In this document: positions 1-8,977 of the stretch, piece after piece
How the letters are laid out: each line of letters opens with the position of its first letter
Position numbering within the stretch: the stretch's first letter is position 1
Source: Sphingomonas jinjuensis
Lineage (GTDB): Bacteria; Pseudomonadota; Alphaproteobacteria; Sphingomonadales; Sphingomonadaceae
DNA length: 64,000 nucleotides
Reading direction: 5' to 3'
Assembly: GCF_014197105.1 (NCBI RefSeq)
Contig: NZ_JACIEV010000002.1
Location: forward strand, 425,291 to 489,290
The notes under the pieces: generated by a model
Told to the model about the DNA's origin: nothing
Database searches by the model: none
The model's input: only the letters and a program-made list of their open reading frames with translations
Position numbers and translations under genes: made by a program

Positions 1-215
1 ACTTCCGCCCGTTCGTCCTCACCGGCGCCAACGGCATCACCATCATTCCCGGCGGGCTGACCCGCGTCGCGCTGCGCGACGGATCGCTGGTCGTGAACTC
101 CAGTCAGGGCGGCGGCACCAAGGACAGCTTCGTGCTCGGCGCCCCCGGCATGCGCCAGCAGCAGTCGATGGGCGGGATGACGCAAAGCCAGTCGATCCGC
201 GGAGGGCTTGCCTGA
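1..215 (+). CDS. Circularly permuted ATP-grasp protein, C-terminal end only
   Basis: The frame is open from the window edge to a TGA at 213-215, giving about 70 residues. The motifs [16 protein letters not shown] and [12 protein letters not shown] are characteristic of the C-terminal end of the circularly permuted ATP-grasp family (type 2) that is found with alpha-E and transglutaminase genes. The family is thought to make peptide-like bonds at the cost of ATP; its substrate in this operon is not established. The stop overlaps the next start (TGATG), so the two are probably translationally coupled. The N-terminal part lies outside the window. Confidence 0.85.
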   Translation, partial: FRPFVLTGANGITIIPGGLTRVALRDGSLVVNSSQGGGTKDSFVLGAPGMRQQQSMGGMTQSQSIRGGLA

Positions 216-1153
216 TGCTCCTCTCCCGCACTGCAGCCCAGCTGTACTGGCTCGGCCGCTACGTCGAGCGCGCCGAATTCACCGCGCAACTCGTCGAGGC
301 GACTTTGCGGCTCGACCAGCTCGCCGCCCGTCCCGCCGGCAACGACGCCTGGGCCTCGGCGCTTGCCGTCGCCTCGCAAACCCAAGGATTTGCCGCGACG
401 GGCGCCGAACTCAGCGATACCGCCGTCACCCAATATCTCCTGCTGGCCCAGAACAACCCCAGCTCGATCCGATCGTGCATCGACGCCGCGCGCCACAACG
501 CCCGCGCCGTCCGCACCGCGCTCAGCCGAGAGGCATGGATTTCGATCAACCGCAGCTGGATCAGCCTGCGCGGTCGCCAGCGCCTCGACGACGCCCAGTC
601 GATCCTCGCGCTGATCGAAGAGCTGAAGGCCGATGCCCGCGGTTTCGAAGGTGCGCTGAACCGCATGCTCCGCAACGAGTCGCGCTTTCTCATTTCGCTT
701 GGCCAGGCGATCGAACGAGCCAACGGCACCGCCCGGCTGCTCGACGTGAAATACCACCTGCTGCTGCCCGCCGGCGAGTCGGTGGGCGGCGCGATCGACC
801 GCGATCAATGGACCGGCATCCTGCGCACCGTGTCGGCGGTGACCGCCTATCGCTGGCTCTACCGCGAAGGGCTGAAGCCCTGGCTGGTCGCCGAATTCCT
901 CGTCCTGCGTGAAGAATTGCCGCGTTCGCTCGTCGCTTCGACCGAGCAGATCGTGAACCTCCTTACCCGGATCGGCCACCGGACCGGTCAGCAGGGAGAG
1001 GCCGACCGCCTCGCACGGCGCAAGCGCCAGCAGCTGCGTCAGATCACCGCCGAGACGTTGATCCAGGGCGGCCTTCACGAATTTCTCGGCCGCTTCCTAG
1101 GCGAGATCGCTGATCTCGATCGGGCCATCTCTCAGCAGTTCCGGTTCAACTGA
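215..1153 (+). CDS. Alpha-E domain protein (DUF403)
   Basis: The 312-residue protein begins LLSRTAAQLYWLGRYVERAE, the usual opening of alpha-E proteins, an all-helical family of about this length. Its biochemical role is unknown. The family is almost always encoded between a circularly permuted ATP-grasp protein and a transglutaminase, exactly as here. Start and stop both overlap the neighbours by a few bases (TGATG at each end), indicating one tightly coupled operon. The assignment is firm; the function rests on context only. Confidence 0.9.
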   Translation: MLLSRTAAQLYWLGRYVERAEFTAQLVEATLRLDQLAARPAGNDAWASALAVASQTQGFAATGAELSDTAVTQYLLLAQNNPSSIRSCIDAARHNARAVRTALSREAWISINRSWISLRGRQRLDDAQSILALIEELKADARGFEGALNRMLRNESRFLISLGQAIERANGTARLLDVKYHLLLPAGESVGGAIDRDQWTGILRTVSAVTAYRWLYREGLKPWLVAEFLVLREELPRSLVASTEQIVNLLTRIGHRTGQQGEADRLARRKRQQLRQITAETLIQGGLHEFLGRFLGEIADLDRAISQQFRFN

Positions 1154-1977
1154 TGCGCCTCCAGATCCGCTACCGCACGAGCTACGTCTTCGACGTGCCG
1201 CAACAGCGGCTTGTCCAGCTCGCCCGGCTGACCCCGCAAAGCTTCGCCGGCCAGACCGTGACGCAGTGGTTCATCAACGTCGATTGCGACGCGCGGATCA
1301 ACGCCACGCACGATGGTTATGGCAACGACGTGTCGATGATCTACGTCGATGGCCCGCTCGCCGCGCTGACGATCGAGGTGACCGGCGAGGTGCTGACCGA
1401 GAATCGTGCCGGCGTGGTCCGCGGCATCGCCGAGCCCCTGCCGCCCGAGGTGTTCCTGCGCCCCTCGCCGCTGACTGAGGCCAATGACGCGATCCGCGCG
1501 CTCGCCGATCAGGCCGCGGCGCGCGGCTCGACGCCGCTGGAGCGGCTGCACGCGCTCAACCAGTCGATCTACGCGACGATGCGCTTCGACACGGCCGGCA
1601 CCGACGTTCGCCGCACCGCCACCGAGGCGATGGAGCTGGGGCACGGCGTCTGCCAGGATTTCGCCCATATCTTCTGCGCCGCCGCCCGGGCGATCGACAT
1701 CCCCGCGCGCTACGTCTCGGGCCACCTGTTCCGCCGCGACGGTGCGGGCGACCAGCCCGCCGCTCATGCCTGGGCGGAGGCGTATGTCCCCGACCTCGGC
1801 TGGGTCGGCTTCGACAGTGCCAACGCCATCTGCCCCGACGACGCCTATGTCCGCGTCGCCGCCGGACTGGACTATCGCGAAGCGGCGCCGGTCGCCGGCG
1901 CGCGCACCGGCGGGGGTAGTGAGACGCTGGACGTGTCGGTATCGGTGGTGCAGGCGGGGCAGCAGCGACAGAACTGA
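1153..1977 (+). CDS. Transglutaminase-like cysteine protease family protein
   Basis: The 274-residue protein has an N-terminal beta region (RLQIRYRTSYVFD) followed by a transglutaminase core. The triad is visible: Cys167 in GHGVCQDFAHIF, His205 in AAHAWAEAYV and Asp221 in GWVGFDSAN. Bacterial members of this family act as proteases or amide-bond-modifying enzymes. Its position between alpha-E and the Anbu peptidase indicates a part in the same peptide or protein turnover pathway. It starts inside the stop of the alpha-E gene. No signal peptide is seen, so it is probably cytoplasmic. Confidence 0.9.
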   Translation: MRLQIRYRTSYVFDVPQQRLVQLARLTPQSFAGQTVTQWFINVDCDARINATHDGYGNDVSMIYVDGPLAALTIEVTGEVLTENRAGVVRGIAEPLPPEVFLRPSPLTEANDAIRALADQAAARGSTPLERLHALNQSIYATMRFDTAGTDVRRTATEAMELGHGVCQDFAHIFCAAARAIDIPARYVSGHLFRRDGAGDQPAAHAWAEAYVPDLGWVGFDSANAICPDDAYVRVAAGLDYREAAPVAGARTGGGSETLDVSVSVVQAGQQRQN

Positions 1978-1991
1978 GGGACGGGCCGGGG

Positions 1992-2744
1992 GTGACGTAC
2001 GGGTTGGGGATGCTGATCGGCGACGGGTTGGTGATGATCGCCGACACCCGGACGAACGCGGGCGTCGACAATGTGTCGATGTACCGCAAGCTCCATGTCG
2101 TCGCCGACACGCTCGATCGCACGCTGGTGATCGCGACCGCCGGCAACCTGTCGGTCACGCAGATGATCCTCTCGACGCTGGTCGAGGGGCTGCCGGGGCT
2201 GAACGAGGGCGATCCCCCGCGCCGCCTGTCCGACGTGCCGACGATGTTCCGCGCCGCGCAGCTGGTGGGCGAGGCGGTCGCCTATGCCCGCAACAACCTG
2301 GCCGCCGGTCTCGCCGCGGAGGGGATCGCGTCAGGCGTTTCGCTGCTGCTCGGCGGGCGGATCGGCGTCGACCGGCTGCGGCTGTACCTGTTCTACGCCG
2401 AGGGCAACTTCATCGAATGCCAGCGCGATCAGCCGTTCCTGCAGATCGGCGATATCAAATATGGCAAGCCGATCCTCGATCGCTCGCTGCGCCACGACCT
2501 GGCGTTCGACGAGGCGGTGAAGGTGGGGCTCATCAGCTTCGATTCGACGATGCGATCCAACCTGTCGGTCGGTCGCCCGCTCGACCTGATCGCGATCCCC
2601 ACCGATCACGCGCTGCCCGCGATGTTTAGGCGGATCGAGAAGGATGATGCCTATTTCAACGACCTGTCGACGCGCTGGTCGTTCCTGCTCGACGAGGTCC
2701 GCGCCACCATTCCACCCCCGCCGTTCATGGTGCGGGACCAGTAA
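1992..2744 (+). CDS. Anbu, proteasome-type (20S beta-like) peptidase
   Basis: The 250-residue protein starts at a GTG about 10 bases after GAGGG. It reads M-T-Y-G-L-G-M-L-I, so threonine directly follows the initiator, as expected for an N-terminal nucleophile hydrolase. The GLVMIADTRTNAGVDN block is typical of Anbu, the ancestral proteasome beta-subunit relative. Other members assemble as open rings, and their substrates are unresolved. It is the last gene of the ATP-grasp/alpha-E/transglutaminase operon, the standard Anbu context, and is followed by a hairpin. Confidence 0.9.
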   Translation: MTYGLGMLIGDGLVMIADTRTNAGVDNVSMYRKLHVVADTLDRTLVIATAGNLSVTQMILSTLVEGLPGLNEGDPPRRLSDVPTMFRAAQLVGEAVAYARNNLAAGLAAEGIASGVSLLLGGRIGVDRLRLYLFYAEGNFIECQRDQPFLQIGDIKYGKPILDRSLRHDLAFDEAVKVGLISFDSTMRSNLSVGRPLDLIAIPTDHALPAMFRRIEKDDAYFNDLSTRWSFLLDEVRATIPPPPFMVRDQ

Positions 2745-2745
2745 C

Positions 2746-2765
2746 CTTCCCCGCTCGCGGGGAGG
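2746..2765. terminator. Hairpin between convergent genes
   Basis: CTTCCCCG and CGGGGAGG can pair around a four-base loop in the 30-bp gap between the Anbu gene and the converging ClpP-like gene. No strong T-tract follows on either side, so a bidirectional terminator is an inference from position and stem. Confidence 0.5.
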
Positions 2766-2774
2766 ATCGCCGCG

Positions 2775-3356
2775 TCACATCACCGCTTCGACCAGCCCCA
2801 GCTCCAGCGCCTCGTGCGCCTCCAGATACCAGTTGCTCGGTGCGCGTTGCAGCACCTCGTCCATCGTCACCTTCGACCCGCGCACCAGGTTCTCGAAGCC
2901 CTCGTTCTGGATCGCGATCGACGCGCGCAGCTCGTTCAGCTTCGCCTCGACCCCGGCGACGCACGTCGTCAGCGGCCCGCTGATCGTCAGCGTCGAATCC
3001 ATGTTCCGCTCGTGGATCATCAGCCGCGTGCCCCGGGTGAGGAAGCGGTTCTCGCGCGCGAAGAAGCTCATGAAGGTCGTGCCGGCTGAATAGATCGCCG
3101 CCTTGCCCAGGAACACGAAACGTCGCTGCGGCTCGGTATCGCTGTGAAAGCGGATGTCCTCGCCCATCATCCGCGCGACTTCGGGATCGCCGCCCAGCGT
3201 CGACAGCTCGACGACGCACAGCCCATCCGTCGGCGCCTTCGCCAGCTGCTGGCGGAAGTTCGCGTACATGGTCTCGTCGACAGGACCGTACAGCAGCATG
3301 GCCGGATGCAGGAAGTCGCCCGGCGATAGCGGATTGGCGGGGGGAGTATCAGTCAT
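2775..3356 (-). CDS. ClpP-like serine peptidase (S14/crotonase fold)
   Basis: The 193-residue protein carries a ClpP-type serine motif (GKAAIYSAGTTF, Ser90) and a ClpP-type histidine motif (RLMIHER, His115). It is about the length of ClpP but diverges strongly from housekeeping ClpP: the N-terminal loop that docks ClpX is not recognisable. It is probably a stand-alone ClpP-like protease. No ATPase partner is adjacent. It converges on the Anbu operon, so two unusual self-compartmentalising-type peptidases lie side by side, which may be coincidence. Confidence 0.8.
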   Translation of the reverse strand: MTDTPPANPLSPGDFLHPAMLLYGPVDETMYANFRQQLAKAPTDGLCVVELSTLGGDPEVARMMGEDIRFHSDTEPQRRFVFLGKAAIYSAGTTFMSFFARENRFLTRGTRLMIHERNMDSTLTISGPLTTCVAGVEAKLNELRASIAIQNEGFENLVRGSKVTMDEVLQRAPSNWYLEAHEALELGLVEAVM

Positions 3357-3398
3357 GGCGCCGCCAACGCCCTCGTCACGGTACGGTTGCGCCCTATT

Positions 3399-4820
3399 TC
3401 ACCAATCTTGCTCAATCTGCTCGAGCGTCTTGCCCTTGGTTTCGGGCAAGGTACGGTGGATGAAGACAAATCCTGCCGCGCAGACGATGCCGTAGAGCCA
3501 GAAGGTCAGTCCCGTCCCCGCCGCGGCATTGAGCAGGGGAAAACTGTAGGTCAGCAGGAAGCACGCCGCCCACAATGCCGTCGTCGCCACCGCCATGCTG
3601 GCCCCGCGCGCCTCGCCGGGGAAGATCTCCGCCAGTGCGACCCAGGTCACCGGCGCCAGCGTCATCGCGTACACCGCGATCGCCGCGATGACGAGCAGCA
3701 GCAGCGGCCATCCCTGCACCCCCATGACATAGGCGGCGCCGACCGCCGCATAGATCACCGCCAGCCCCGCACACCCGATCAGCAACAGACGCCGCCGTCC
3801 CAGCTTTTCGACGGTGCCGAGCGCGACCAGCGTAAAGACGCAGTTTACGACGCCGGTGATGACGATGTTGAACAGCGTGTCGGACACCGCATAGCCCGCA
3901 CCTGCGAAAATCTCCTGCGCGTAATTGAAGATCACGTTGATGCCGCACCATTGCTGCAACACCGCCAGCGCGACGCCGATCATCAGCACCTTGCGGAAGC
4001 GCGGCTCGCGCAGCACGGCGCCCAGGCTGCGCCCCGGCGCCGCATCCAATGCCCGGCGGATATCGGCCAGCGCCGCATCCGCCTGCGCCTCGCCGCCGAA
4101 GCGGGCGATCACGCGGCGTGCGGCATCCCAGCGGCCCTTCAGCGCCAGCCACCGCGGGCTTTCGGGGATGAGCAGGCATCCGACGACGAACGCCACCGCC
4201 GGCAGCGCCGCCGCCGCGAACATCCAGCGCCAGCCGGTCGTGCCGTTCCAGCTTTCCGCGATAACCGCCAGCGAGGCGCCCGGCGGCACCGGTGCCGCGA
4301 TCAGCCAGTTGACGATCTGCGCCGCGAGCAGGCCGATGACGATCGCGATCTGGTTGAGCACCACCAGCCGCCCACGACTGTGCGGCGGCGCAATCTCGGC
4401 GATGTAGAGCGGCGACAAGCCGCTCGCCATGCCGATCGCGACGCCGCCGATCATCCGCCAGGCGACGAAACCCGAAAAGCCGCCGGTCAGCGCCGTGCCG
4501 ATCGACGACACGGCGAAGATGATCGCCGCCAGCAACAGCGCAGGCCGCCGTCCCAGCCGATCCGCCAGCGCCCCCGACGCCATCGCACCGGCGAGGCACC
4601 CGACCAGCGCGCAGCTGACCGCCCAGGCCTGGTCGGTCGGCGCGGTCAGCCCGAACGCCGCCTCGTAGAAGGGCTTGGCGCCGCCGATCACCACCCAGTC
4701 ATAGCCGAACAGCAGCCCGCCCAGCGCCGACACCGCCGCCGCCAACCACACCGCCCCCGAAGCGCCCGCCGGCGCTTCCCCGCCGCTGATCGCCGGATTG
4801 CCGGCATCGACCATGTGCAT
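3399..4820 (-). CDS. MFS sugar porter, probably for galactose/galactonate-type substrates
   Basis: A 473-residue integral membrane protein with about 12 hydrophobic segments and the sugar-porter signatures DRLGRRPAL, PESPRWL, VEKLGRRRL and PETKGKTLE. The frame stays open further upstream, but the ATG at 4820 is preceded by GGAAGG at good spacing and starts five bases after the SDR stop. The member family imports sugars with protons. Its place behind dgoD and an SDR points to D-galactose or D-galactonate as substrate, which is inference. It appears to be the last gene of the dgoD operon. Confidence 0.88.
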   Translation of the reverse strand: MHMVDAGNPAISGGEAPAGASGAVWLAAAVSALGGLLFGYDWVVIGGAKPFYEAAFGLTAPTDQAWAVSCALVGCLAGAMASGALADRLGRRPALLLAAIIFAVSSIGTALTGGFSGFVAWRMIGGVAIGMASGLSPLYIAEIAPPHSRGRLVVLNQIAIVIGLLAAQIVNWLIAAPVPPGASLAVIAESWNGTTGWRWMFAAAALPAVAFVVGCLLIPESPRWLALKGRWDAARRVIARFGGEAQADAALADIRRALDAAPGRSLGAVLREPRFRKVLMIGVALAVLQQWCGINVIFNYAQEIFAGAGYAVSDTLFNIVITGVVNCVFTLVALGTVEKLGRRRLLLIGCAGLAVIYAAVGAAYVMGVQGWPLLLLVIAAIAVYAMTLAPVTWVALAEIFPGEARGASMAVATTALWAACFLLTYSFPLLNAAAGTGLTFWLYGIVCAAGFVFIHRTLPETKGKTLEQIEQDW

Positions 4821-4824
4821 CGTG

Positions 4825-5550
4825 TCAGAGCCTTCCCATTCGGCCGCCGTCGGCGACGACGTCCTCACCGGTGATGAACCGCGCCGCATCCGACGCGAGG
4901 AACCCGACCAGCGCCGCGATATCCTCCGGCTGGCCGAGGTCGGCCGGATCGACAACCTCCGCGCCCGAGGCGATATTGGGGCTGGCATGGAGCATCGGCG
5001 TATCGATCGCACCGGGAAGCACCGCATTGACGCGGATGCCGAGCGGCTTGCCCTCGATCGCCGCCGACCGCGTCAGGCTGACGAGCCCCGCCTTCGCGGC
5101 CGCATAGGGCGCGACGAGCGGCGAGGTGCGCCGGGCATGGACGGAGGCGACATTGACCACGCAGCCGCCCTCACCCATCCGCTTCAGCGCCTGCCCCGTG
5201 AACAGCGCCGCGCCGATCAGGTTGACGTCCAGCAGCCGCCGCCAGTCACCGACGTCGAGGTCGGCGATCGGCTTGTAGATCATCATGCCGGCGACGTTGA
5301 CGATCACGTCGATGCGCCCGAACGCCGCCACCGCCGTATCGACCGCCGCAACGATCTGGTCGCCATCGCCGACGTCTGCGACGATCGACCGGACCGCAGC
5401 GGCCCCGTCGGCAATCAGGGTTTCGGCCGCACCGCCCTCGTCCGCCCTGGCATCGACCAGCAACAACGAGGCGCCCTCGCGCGCGAACACCCGGGCGCAG
5501 GCCAGACCGATACCGCCGAGCCCGCCGGTCACGATCACGCTCCTCACCAT
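4825..5550 (-). CDS. Short-chain dehydrogenase/reductase of the galactonate cluster
   Basis: The 241-residue protein has the classical SDR pattern: TGGLGGIG cofactor motif near the N-terminus, NVAG, a serine in NVASVHA, and YAAAK as the Tyr/Lys catalytic pair. It is NAD(P)-dependent. Next to dgoD it may oxidise D-galactose to galactonolactone or act on a related sugar acid; specificity cannot be read from sequence. The chosen ATG at 5550 overlaps the dgoD stop by seven bases, which fits translational coupling. Confidence 0.85.
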   Translation of the reverse strand: MVRSVIVTGGLGGIGLACARVFAREGASLLLVDARADEGGAAETLIADGAAAVRSIVADVGDGDQIVAAVDTAVAAFGRIDVIVNVAGMMIYKPIADLDVGDWRRLLDVNLIGAALFTGQALKRMGEGGCVVNVASVHARRTSPLVAPYAAAKAGLVSLTRSAAIEGKPLGIRVNAVLPGAIDTPMLHASPNIASGAEVVDPADLGQPEDIAALVGFLASDAARFITGEDVVADGGRMGRL

Positions 5551-6701
5551 TCGCGCAGCTCCCCGTCGCGTCCCCGCCATGCCGGGTTACGCCAGCGGTG
5601 CGGCGACTTCGCCATCTCGCGCACCGCCGCCTCGTCGACCTCGACCCCCAGCCCCGGACCCTCCGGGATCGCCATCGCGCCGCTCTCGATCCCGAACATG
5701 GCGGGATTGCGAACCAGGGTCGTCAGATCCTCCGCCGGGCGATTATAGTGGATGCCGAGCGACACCTCCTGGATGACGAAATTGGGCGTCGCCGCGCCGA
5801 CGTGCAGGCACGCCGCCAGTGCCAACGGACCGATCGGACAATGCGGGGCGAAGGCGACGTCATAGACTTCCGCCATCGCCGCGATCCGCCGCGCCTCCGA
5901 AATGCCGCCGGCGTGCGCCAGATCGGGCTGGATGATGTCGACCACGCCCTTTTCGAGGAAGGGCCGGTAATCCCAGCGCGAATACAGCCGTTCGCCAAGC
6001 GCGATCGGCACTGCGCTGCACCCCGCGAGCTGCGCGACGACGTCGACGTTGTCGCTCAGGACGACTTCCTCGGCGAACAGCGGGCGCAGCGGCTCGATCG
6101 CCTTCAACGCGGCCCGCGCCAGCGGTCGATGGACGCGGCCATGGAAATCGATGCCGACGTCGATCCCCGCCTCGCGGACCTGCCCGACCCGCTCGACCAG
6201 CGCGTCGATCTGGCGCATGCCCTCCAGCCAGCCGATATCCTCGGTGCCGTTCATCTTCACCGCGGTGAAACCCTGCGCCGCGCGCTGCTTCGCCGCGTCG
6301 GCGATATCGGCGGGACGGTCGCCGCCGATCCAGGCGTAGACGGAGATGCGATTACGCACCCGTCCGCCCAACAGCTGATAGACCGGCACGCCCAACTTGC
6401 GGCCGCGCAGGTCCCACAGTGCCTGATCGATCCCCGCGATCGCCGACATGAGGACCGGGCCGCCGCGATAAAAGCCCAATCGATGAAGCAGTTGCCAAGC
6501 GTCTTCGATCCGGTCGGGGTCGTGGCCGATCAGCCGGTCGCGCGCCGCGTCGATCGCGCCCGCCACCGCTTCGCCATGACCTTCCAGCGTCGCCTCGCCC
6601 CAGCCGACGGCGCCCTGTTCGGTTTCGATGCGAACGAACAGCCATCGCGGCAGGACGGGGAAGCATTCGATGCGACCGATCCGGTCCGCGGCTGACGACA
6701 C
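5544..6701 (-). CDS. dgoD: D-galactonate dehydratase (enolase superfamily)
   Basis: This 385-residue enzyme dehydrates D-galactonate to 2-keto-3-deoxygalactonate. It follows DgoD closely: PRWLFVRIET near the N-terminus, YRGGPVLMSAIAGIDQALWD, metal ligands Asp185 (GIDFHGR), Glu211 (FAEEVV) and Glu237 (ALGERLY), and catalytic His187 and His287 (APHCPIGP). The tail WRNPAWRGRDGELREW also matches DgoD. It starts at a GTG with a strong GGGAGG upstream. It is the first gene of a dgoD-SDR-transporter operon, divergent from a DgoR-like repressor. The later pathway genes (kinase, aldolase) are not in this window. Confidence 0.92.
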   Translation of the reverse strand: MSSAADRIGRIECFPVLPRWLFVRIETEQGAVGWGEATLEGHGEAVAGAIDAARDRLIGHDPDRIEDAWQLLHRLGFYRGGPVLMSAIAGIDQALWDLRGRKLGVPVYQLLGGRVRNRISVYAWIGGDRPADIADAAKQRAAQGFTAVKMNGTEDIGWLEGMRQIDALVERVGQVREAGIDVGIDFHGRVHRPLARAALKAIEPLRPLFAEEVVLSDNVDVVAQLAGCSAVPIALGERLYSRWDYRPFLEKGVVDIIQPDLAHAGGISEARRIAAMAEVYDVAFAPHCPIGPLALAACLHVGAATPNFVIQEVSLGIHYNRPAEDLTTLVRNPAMFGIESGAMAIPEGPGLGVEVDEAAVREMAKSPHRWRNPAWRGRDGELREW

Positions 6702-6860
6702 TGGCCCCCTCCCTGTTCACCAACCAGCGGCCATCGACCATCGGCGGCAATAGAATGACGTCTATAAACCAGTCCGGCCCTCGTCAATAAATATCATATT
6801 TTTTCTAGGACAGCCGTCATCGTATATTCTTCGACAGCACGAGCCGTTACGGTGTATATC
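6702..6860. promoter_or_regulatory. Divergent promoter region between dgoD and its regulator
   Basis: The gap is markedly AT-rich for this genome, especially 6750-6830. It must carry both promoters. GTATAT occurs at about 6831 and again just before the regulator start, and related GTATAT/GATATAT sites lie behind the regulator near 7675 and 7725. These are candidate half-sites for the FadR-type regulator; no perfect palindrome was found. Confidence 0.45.
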
Positions 6861-7622
6861 ATGTCGATGAGCATCGCAGACGTGGAGTCCAGACCGGCGG
6901 TCGACGGTGGCCGCACGATGAACCTGACGAAGCGCATCGTTCAGGATCTTGGCCAGGCCATCGTCACCGAACAGTTCACCGAGGCGACGGGCTTCCCCTT
7001 CGAAGCGCAGCTCTGCGAGCAATATGGCGCCAGCCGGTCGGTGGTGCGCGAGGCGGTGAAGATGCTGACCGCCAAGGGCCTGTTGCGGGCGCGCCAACGC
7101 GCCGGCACCATCGTCCAGCCGCAGAGCAAGTGGAGCCTGCTCGACCCCGACGTGCTCAAATGGCTGCTGGAGCGCGAGTTCTCGATCGACCTGCTGATCG
7201 AATTTACCGAGATGCGCATGGCGATCGAGCCGCGCGCGGCGGGGCTGGCGGCGGAGAGTGCGACGGGGCGCCAGCGCGCCGCGATCGTTACGGCGATCGA
7301 ACGCATGTTCGCCGCCGAACGCGGCGAGGACGACCCGCTCGAAGCCGACATCGTCTTTCACCGCGCGGTGATCGAGGCGAGCAACAACCGCTTCATGCAG
7401 CAATTCACCGAGCTCTCCGAGGCGACGCTTCGCTTCAGCATCCGCCGCACCAACGCCTATGCAGGCGTCAGCCGCGCCAGCGCCATCGACCATCGCAACG
7501 TCGCCAACGCCATTGTCGAAGGCCAGCCGGCCGACGCCTCGCGTCTGATGCACGACCTGATCCAGGGTGCGCTCAACCTGCTGCTCGAAGCGGGGCGGCA
7601 CGCGACGCGGTCGACCTTCTAG
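6861..7622 (+). CDS. GntR-family (FadR subfamily) regulator, DgoR-like
   Basis: About 253 residues: an N-terminal winged helix (PFEAQLCEQYGASRSVVREAVKMLTAKGLL) and a C-terminal FCD ligand-binding domain with the histidine-containing segments typical of metal-dependent effector binding (DIVFHRAVIEASNN, DHRNVANAI). Overall layout and the segment SKWSLLDPDVLKWLLE resemble DgoR, the galactonate-responsive repressor. It is divergent from dgoD, the usual place for a pathway repressor. Start choice is uncertain: ATG at 6861, 6867 or 6918 are all possible, and none has a clear ribosome binding site. Confidence 0.88.
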   Translation: MSMSIADVESRPAVDGGRTMNLTKRIVQDLGQAIVTEQFTEATGFPFEAQLCEQYGASRSVVREAVKMLTAKGLLRARQRAGTIVQPQSKWSLLDPDVLKWLLEREFSIDLLIEFTEMRMAIEPRAAGLAAESATGRQRAAIVTAIERMFAAERGEDDPLEADIVFHRAVIEASNNRFMQQFTELSEATLRFSIRRTNAYAGVSRASAIDHRNVANAIVEGQPADASRLMHDLIQGALNLLLEAGRHATRSTF

Positions 7623-7674
7623 GGCAACACGCCCGGATCGGGACGCCGAGCGCCGGCTGGGCACGAAAAATCTG

Positions 7675-7768
7675 ATATATAGACACCGGTCGTGCCAGCG
7701 ATGAGGGCGACTTTGCTTATCCGTATATCTTATCTACTAGTCGGTCGAGCTTTCGAAGAGGGTGATAG
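7675..7768 (+). promoter_or_regulatory. AT-rich leader of the M24 peptidase gene
   Basis: The gap before the peptidase gene has an AT-rich patch with GATATAT near 7675 and GTATAT near 7725, the same words seen in the dgoD/regulator divergent region. AGAGGG precedes the peptidase ATG at normal distance. A shared regulator with the dgo genes is possible but inferred. Confidence 0.35.
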
Positions 7769-8977
7769 ATGAGCGTTGGGATCGGCGGATCGACAATCGA
7801 GAAGCAACTCGCGGCGATCACGCCATGGGCGGCGATCGCTGCCCCGATCGATGCCAGCGAGCGCGCCGACCGGCTGGAGAAGGCCCGGCGCCTGACCCGC
7901 GATGCCGGGGCCGCCGCCCTGCTGATCGGCGCGGGCGACAGCCTTCGCTATTTCACCGGAATCGCCTGGGGGGCGAGCGAGCGGCTCGTCGCCCTGCTGT
8001 TGCCGGTCGATGGCCGCCCCGTCGTCGTCGCTCCGGCGTTCGAGCGCGATACCCTCGCCGCCGACCTCAAGATCGATGCCGATGTCAGGCTGTGGGAAGA
8101 AGACCAAAGCCCTGCCGTGCTCGTCGCCGATGCGCTTCGCCAGGCGGGCGGGGATACGCTGGCGGTCGACCCCGCCATGCCCTTCGTCTTCGCGGAGCGG
8201 ATCCGCGCCGCCGCGCCCTCGCTGTCGCTGGTCCACGCCGCGCCGATCGTCGACGGCTGCCGCATGATCAAGTCGCCGGCCGAGCTGGCGCTGCTCGCCC
8301 AGGCGAAGCAGATGACGCTCGAGGTGCAGCGTCGCGCCGCGCAGGTGCTCGCGCCCGGCATCCGCGCGTCGCAGGTGATCCGCTTCATCGACCAGGCCCA
8401 TCGCGCGATCGGCGCACCCGCCGGTTCTTATTTCTGCGCGGTACAGTTCGGGCGCTCTACCTCCGTGCCGCATGGCCTGCCGCAGGACGATGTGCTGGCC
8501 GAGGACGATCTCGTCCTGATCGACACTGGCTGCCGCGTCGACGGTTATCATTCGGACATCACCCGCACCTATGCCTTCGGCCGCGTCGACGCCGACCAGC
8601 GCGCCGCCTGGGACCTGGAGCACGAGGCGCAGGCCGCCGCCTTCGCCGCGGTCGAACCCGGCCGTCCCTGCGAGGATATCGACGCCGCTGCGCGTGTCGT
8701 GCTCGAACGTGCCGGGCTCGGCCCCGACTATCGCCTGCCCGGCCTGCCCCACCGCACCGGGCACGGCATCGGCCTGTCGATCCATGAGGCGGCCTATCTG
8801 GTCCGCGGCGATCGGACCCCGCTGGCGCCCGGCATGTGCTTCTCCAACGAGCCGATGATCGTCTTCCCCGGTCGCTTCGGCATCCGGCTGGAAGATCACT
8901 TCCACGTCACCGACGACGGCGCGGCCTGGTTCACCCAGCCCTCGCCGGCGATCGACCGGCCCTTCGCCGCCAGCTGA
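7769..8977 (+). CDS. M24-family metallopeptidase (Xaa-Pro aminopeptidase type)
   Basis: The 402-residue protein has an N-terminal creatinase-like domain and a C-terminal pita-bread domain. Five metal ligands can be seen in order: Asp in LIDTGCRV, Asp in HSDITRTY, His in RTGHGIGLSIHE, Glu in FSNEPMI and Glu in RLEDHFHV. Such enzymes remove an N-terminal residue preceding proline or cleave related dipeptides. Lack of a signal peptide suggests a cytoplasmic location. AGAGGG sits upstream of the ATG. The following small gene starts inside its stop codon. Confidence 0.9.
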   Translation: MSVGIGGSTIEKQLAAITPWAAIAAPIDASERADRLEKARRLTRDAGAAALLIGAGDSLRYFTGIAWGASERLVALLLPVDGRPVVVAPAFERDTLAADLKIDADVRLWEEDQSPAVLVADALRQAGGDTLAVDPAMPFVFAERIRAAAPSLSLVHAAPIVDGCRMIKSPAELALLAQAKQMTLEVQRRAAQVLAPGIRASQVIRFIDQAHRAIGAPAGSYFCAVQFGRSTSVPHGLPQDDVLAEDDLVLIDTGCRVDGYHSDITRTYAFGRVDADQRAAWDLEHEAQAAAFAAVEPGRPCEDIDAAARVVLERAGLGPDYRLPGLPHRTGHGIGLSIHEAAYLVRGDRTPLAPGMCFSNEPMIVFPGRFGIRLEDHFHVTDDGAAWFTQPSPAIDRPFAAS

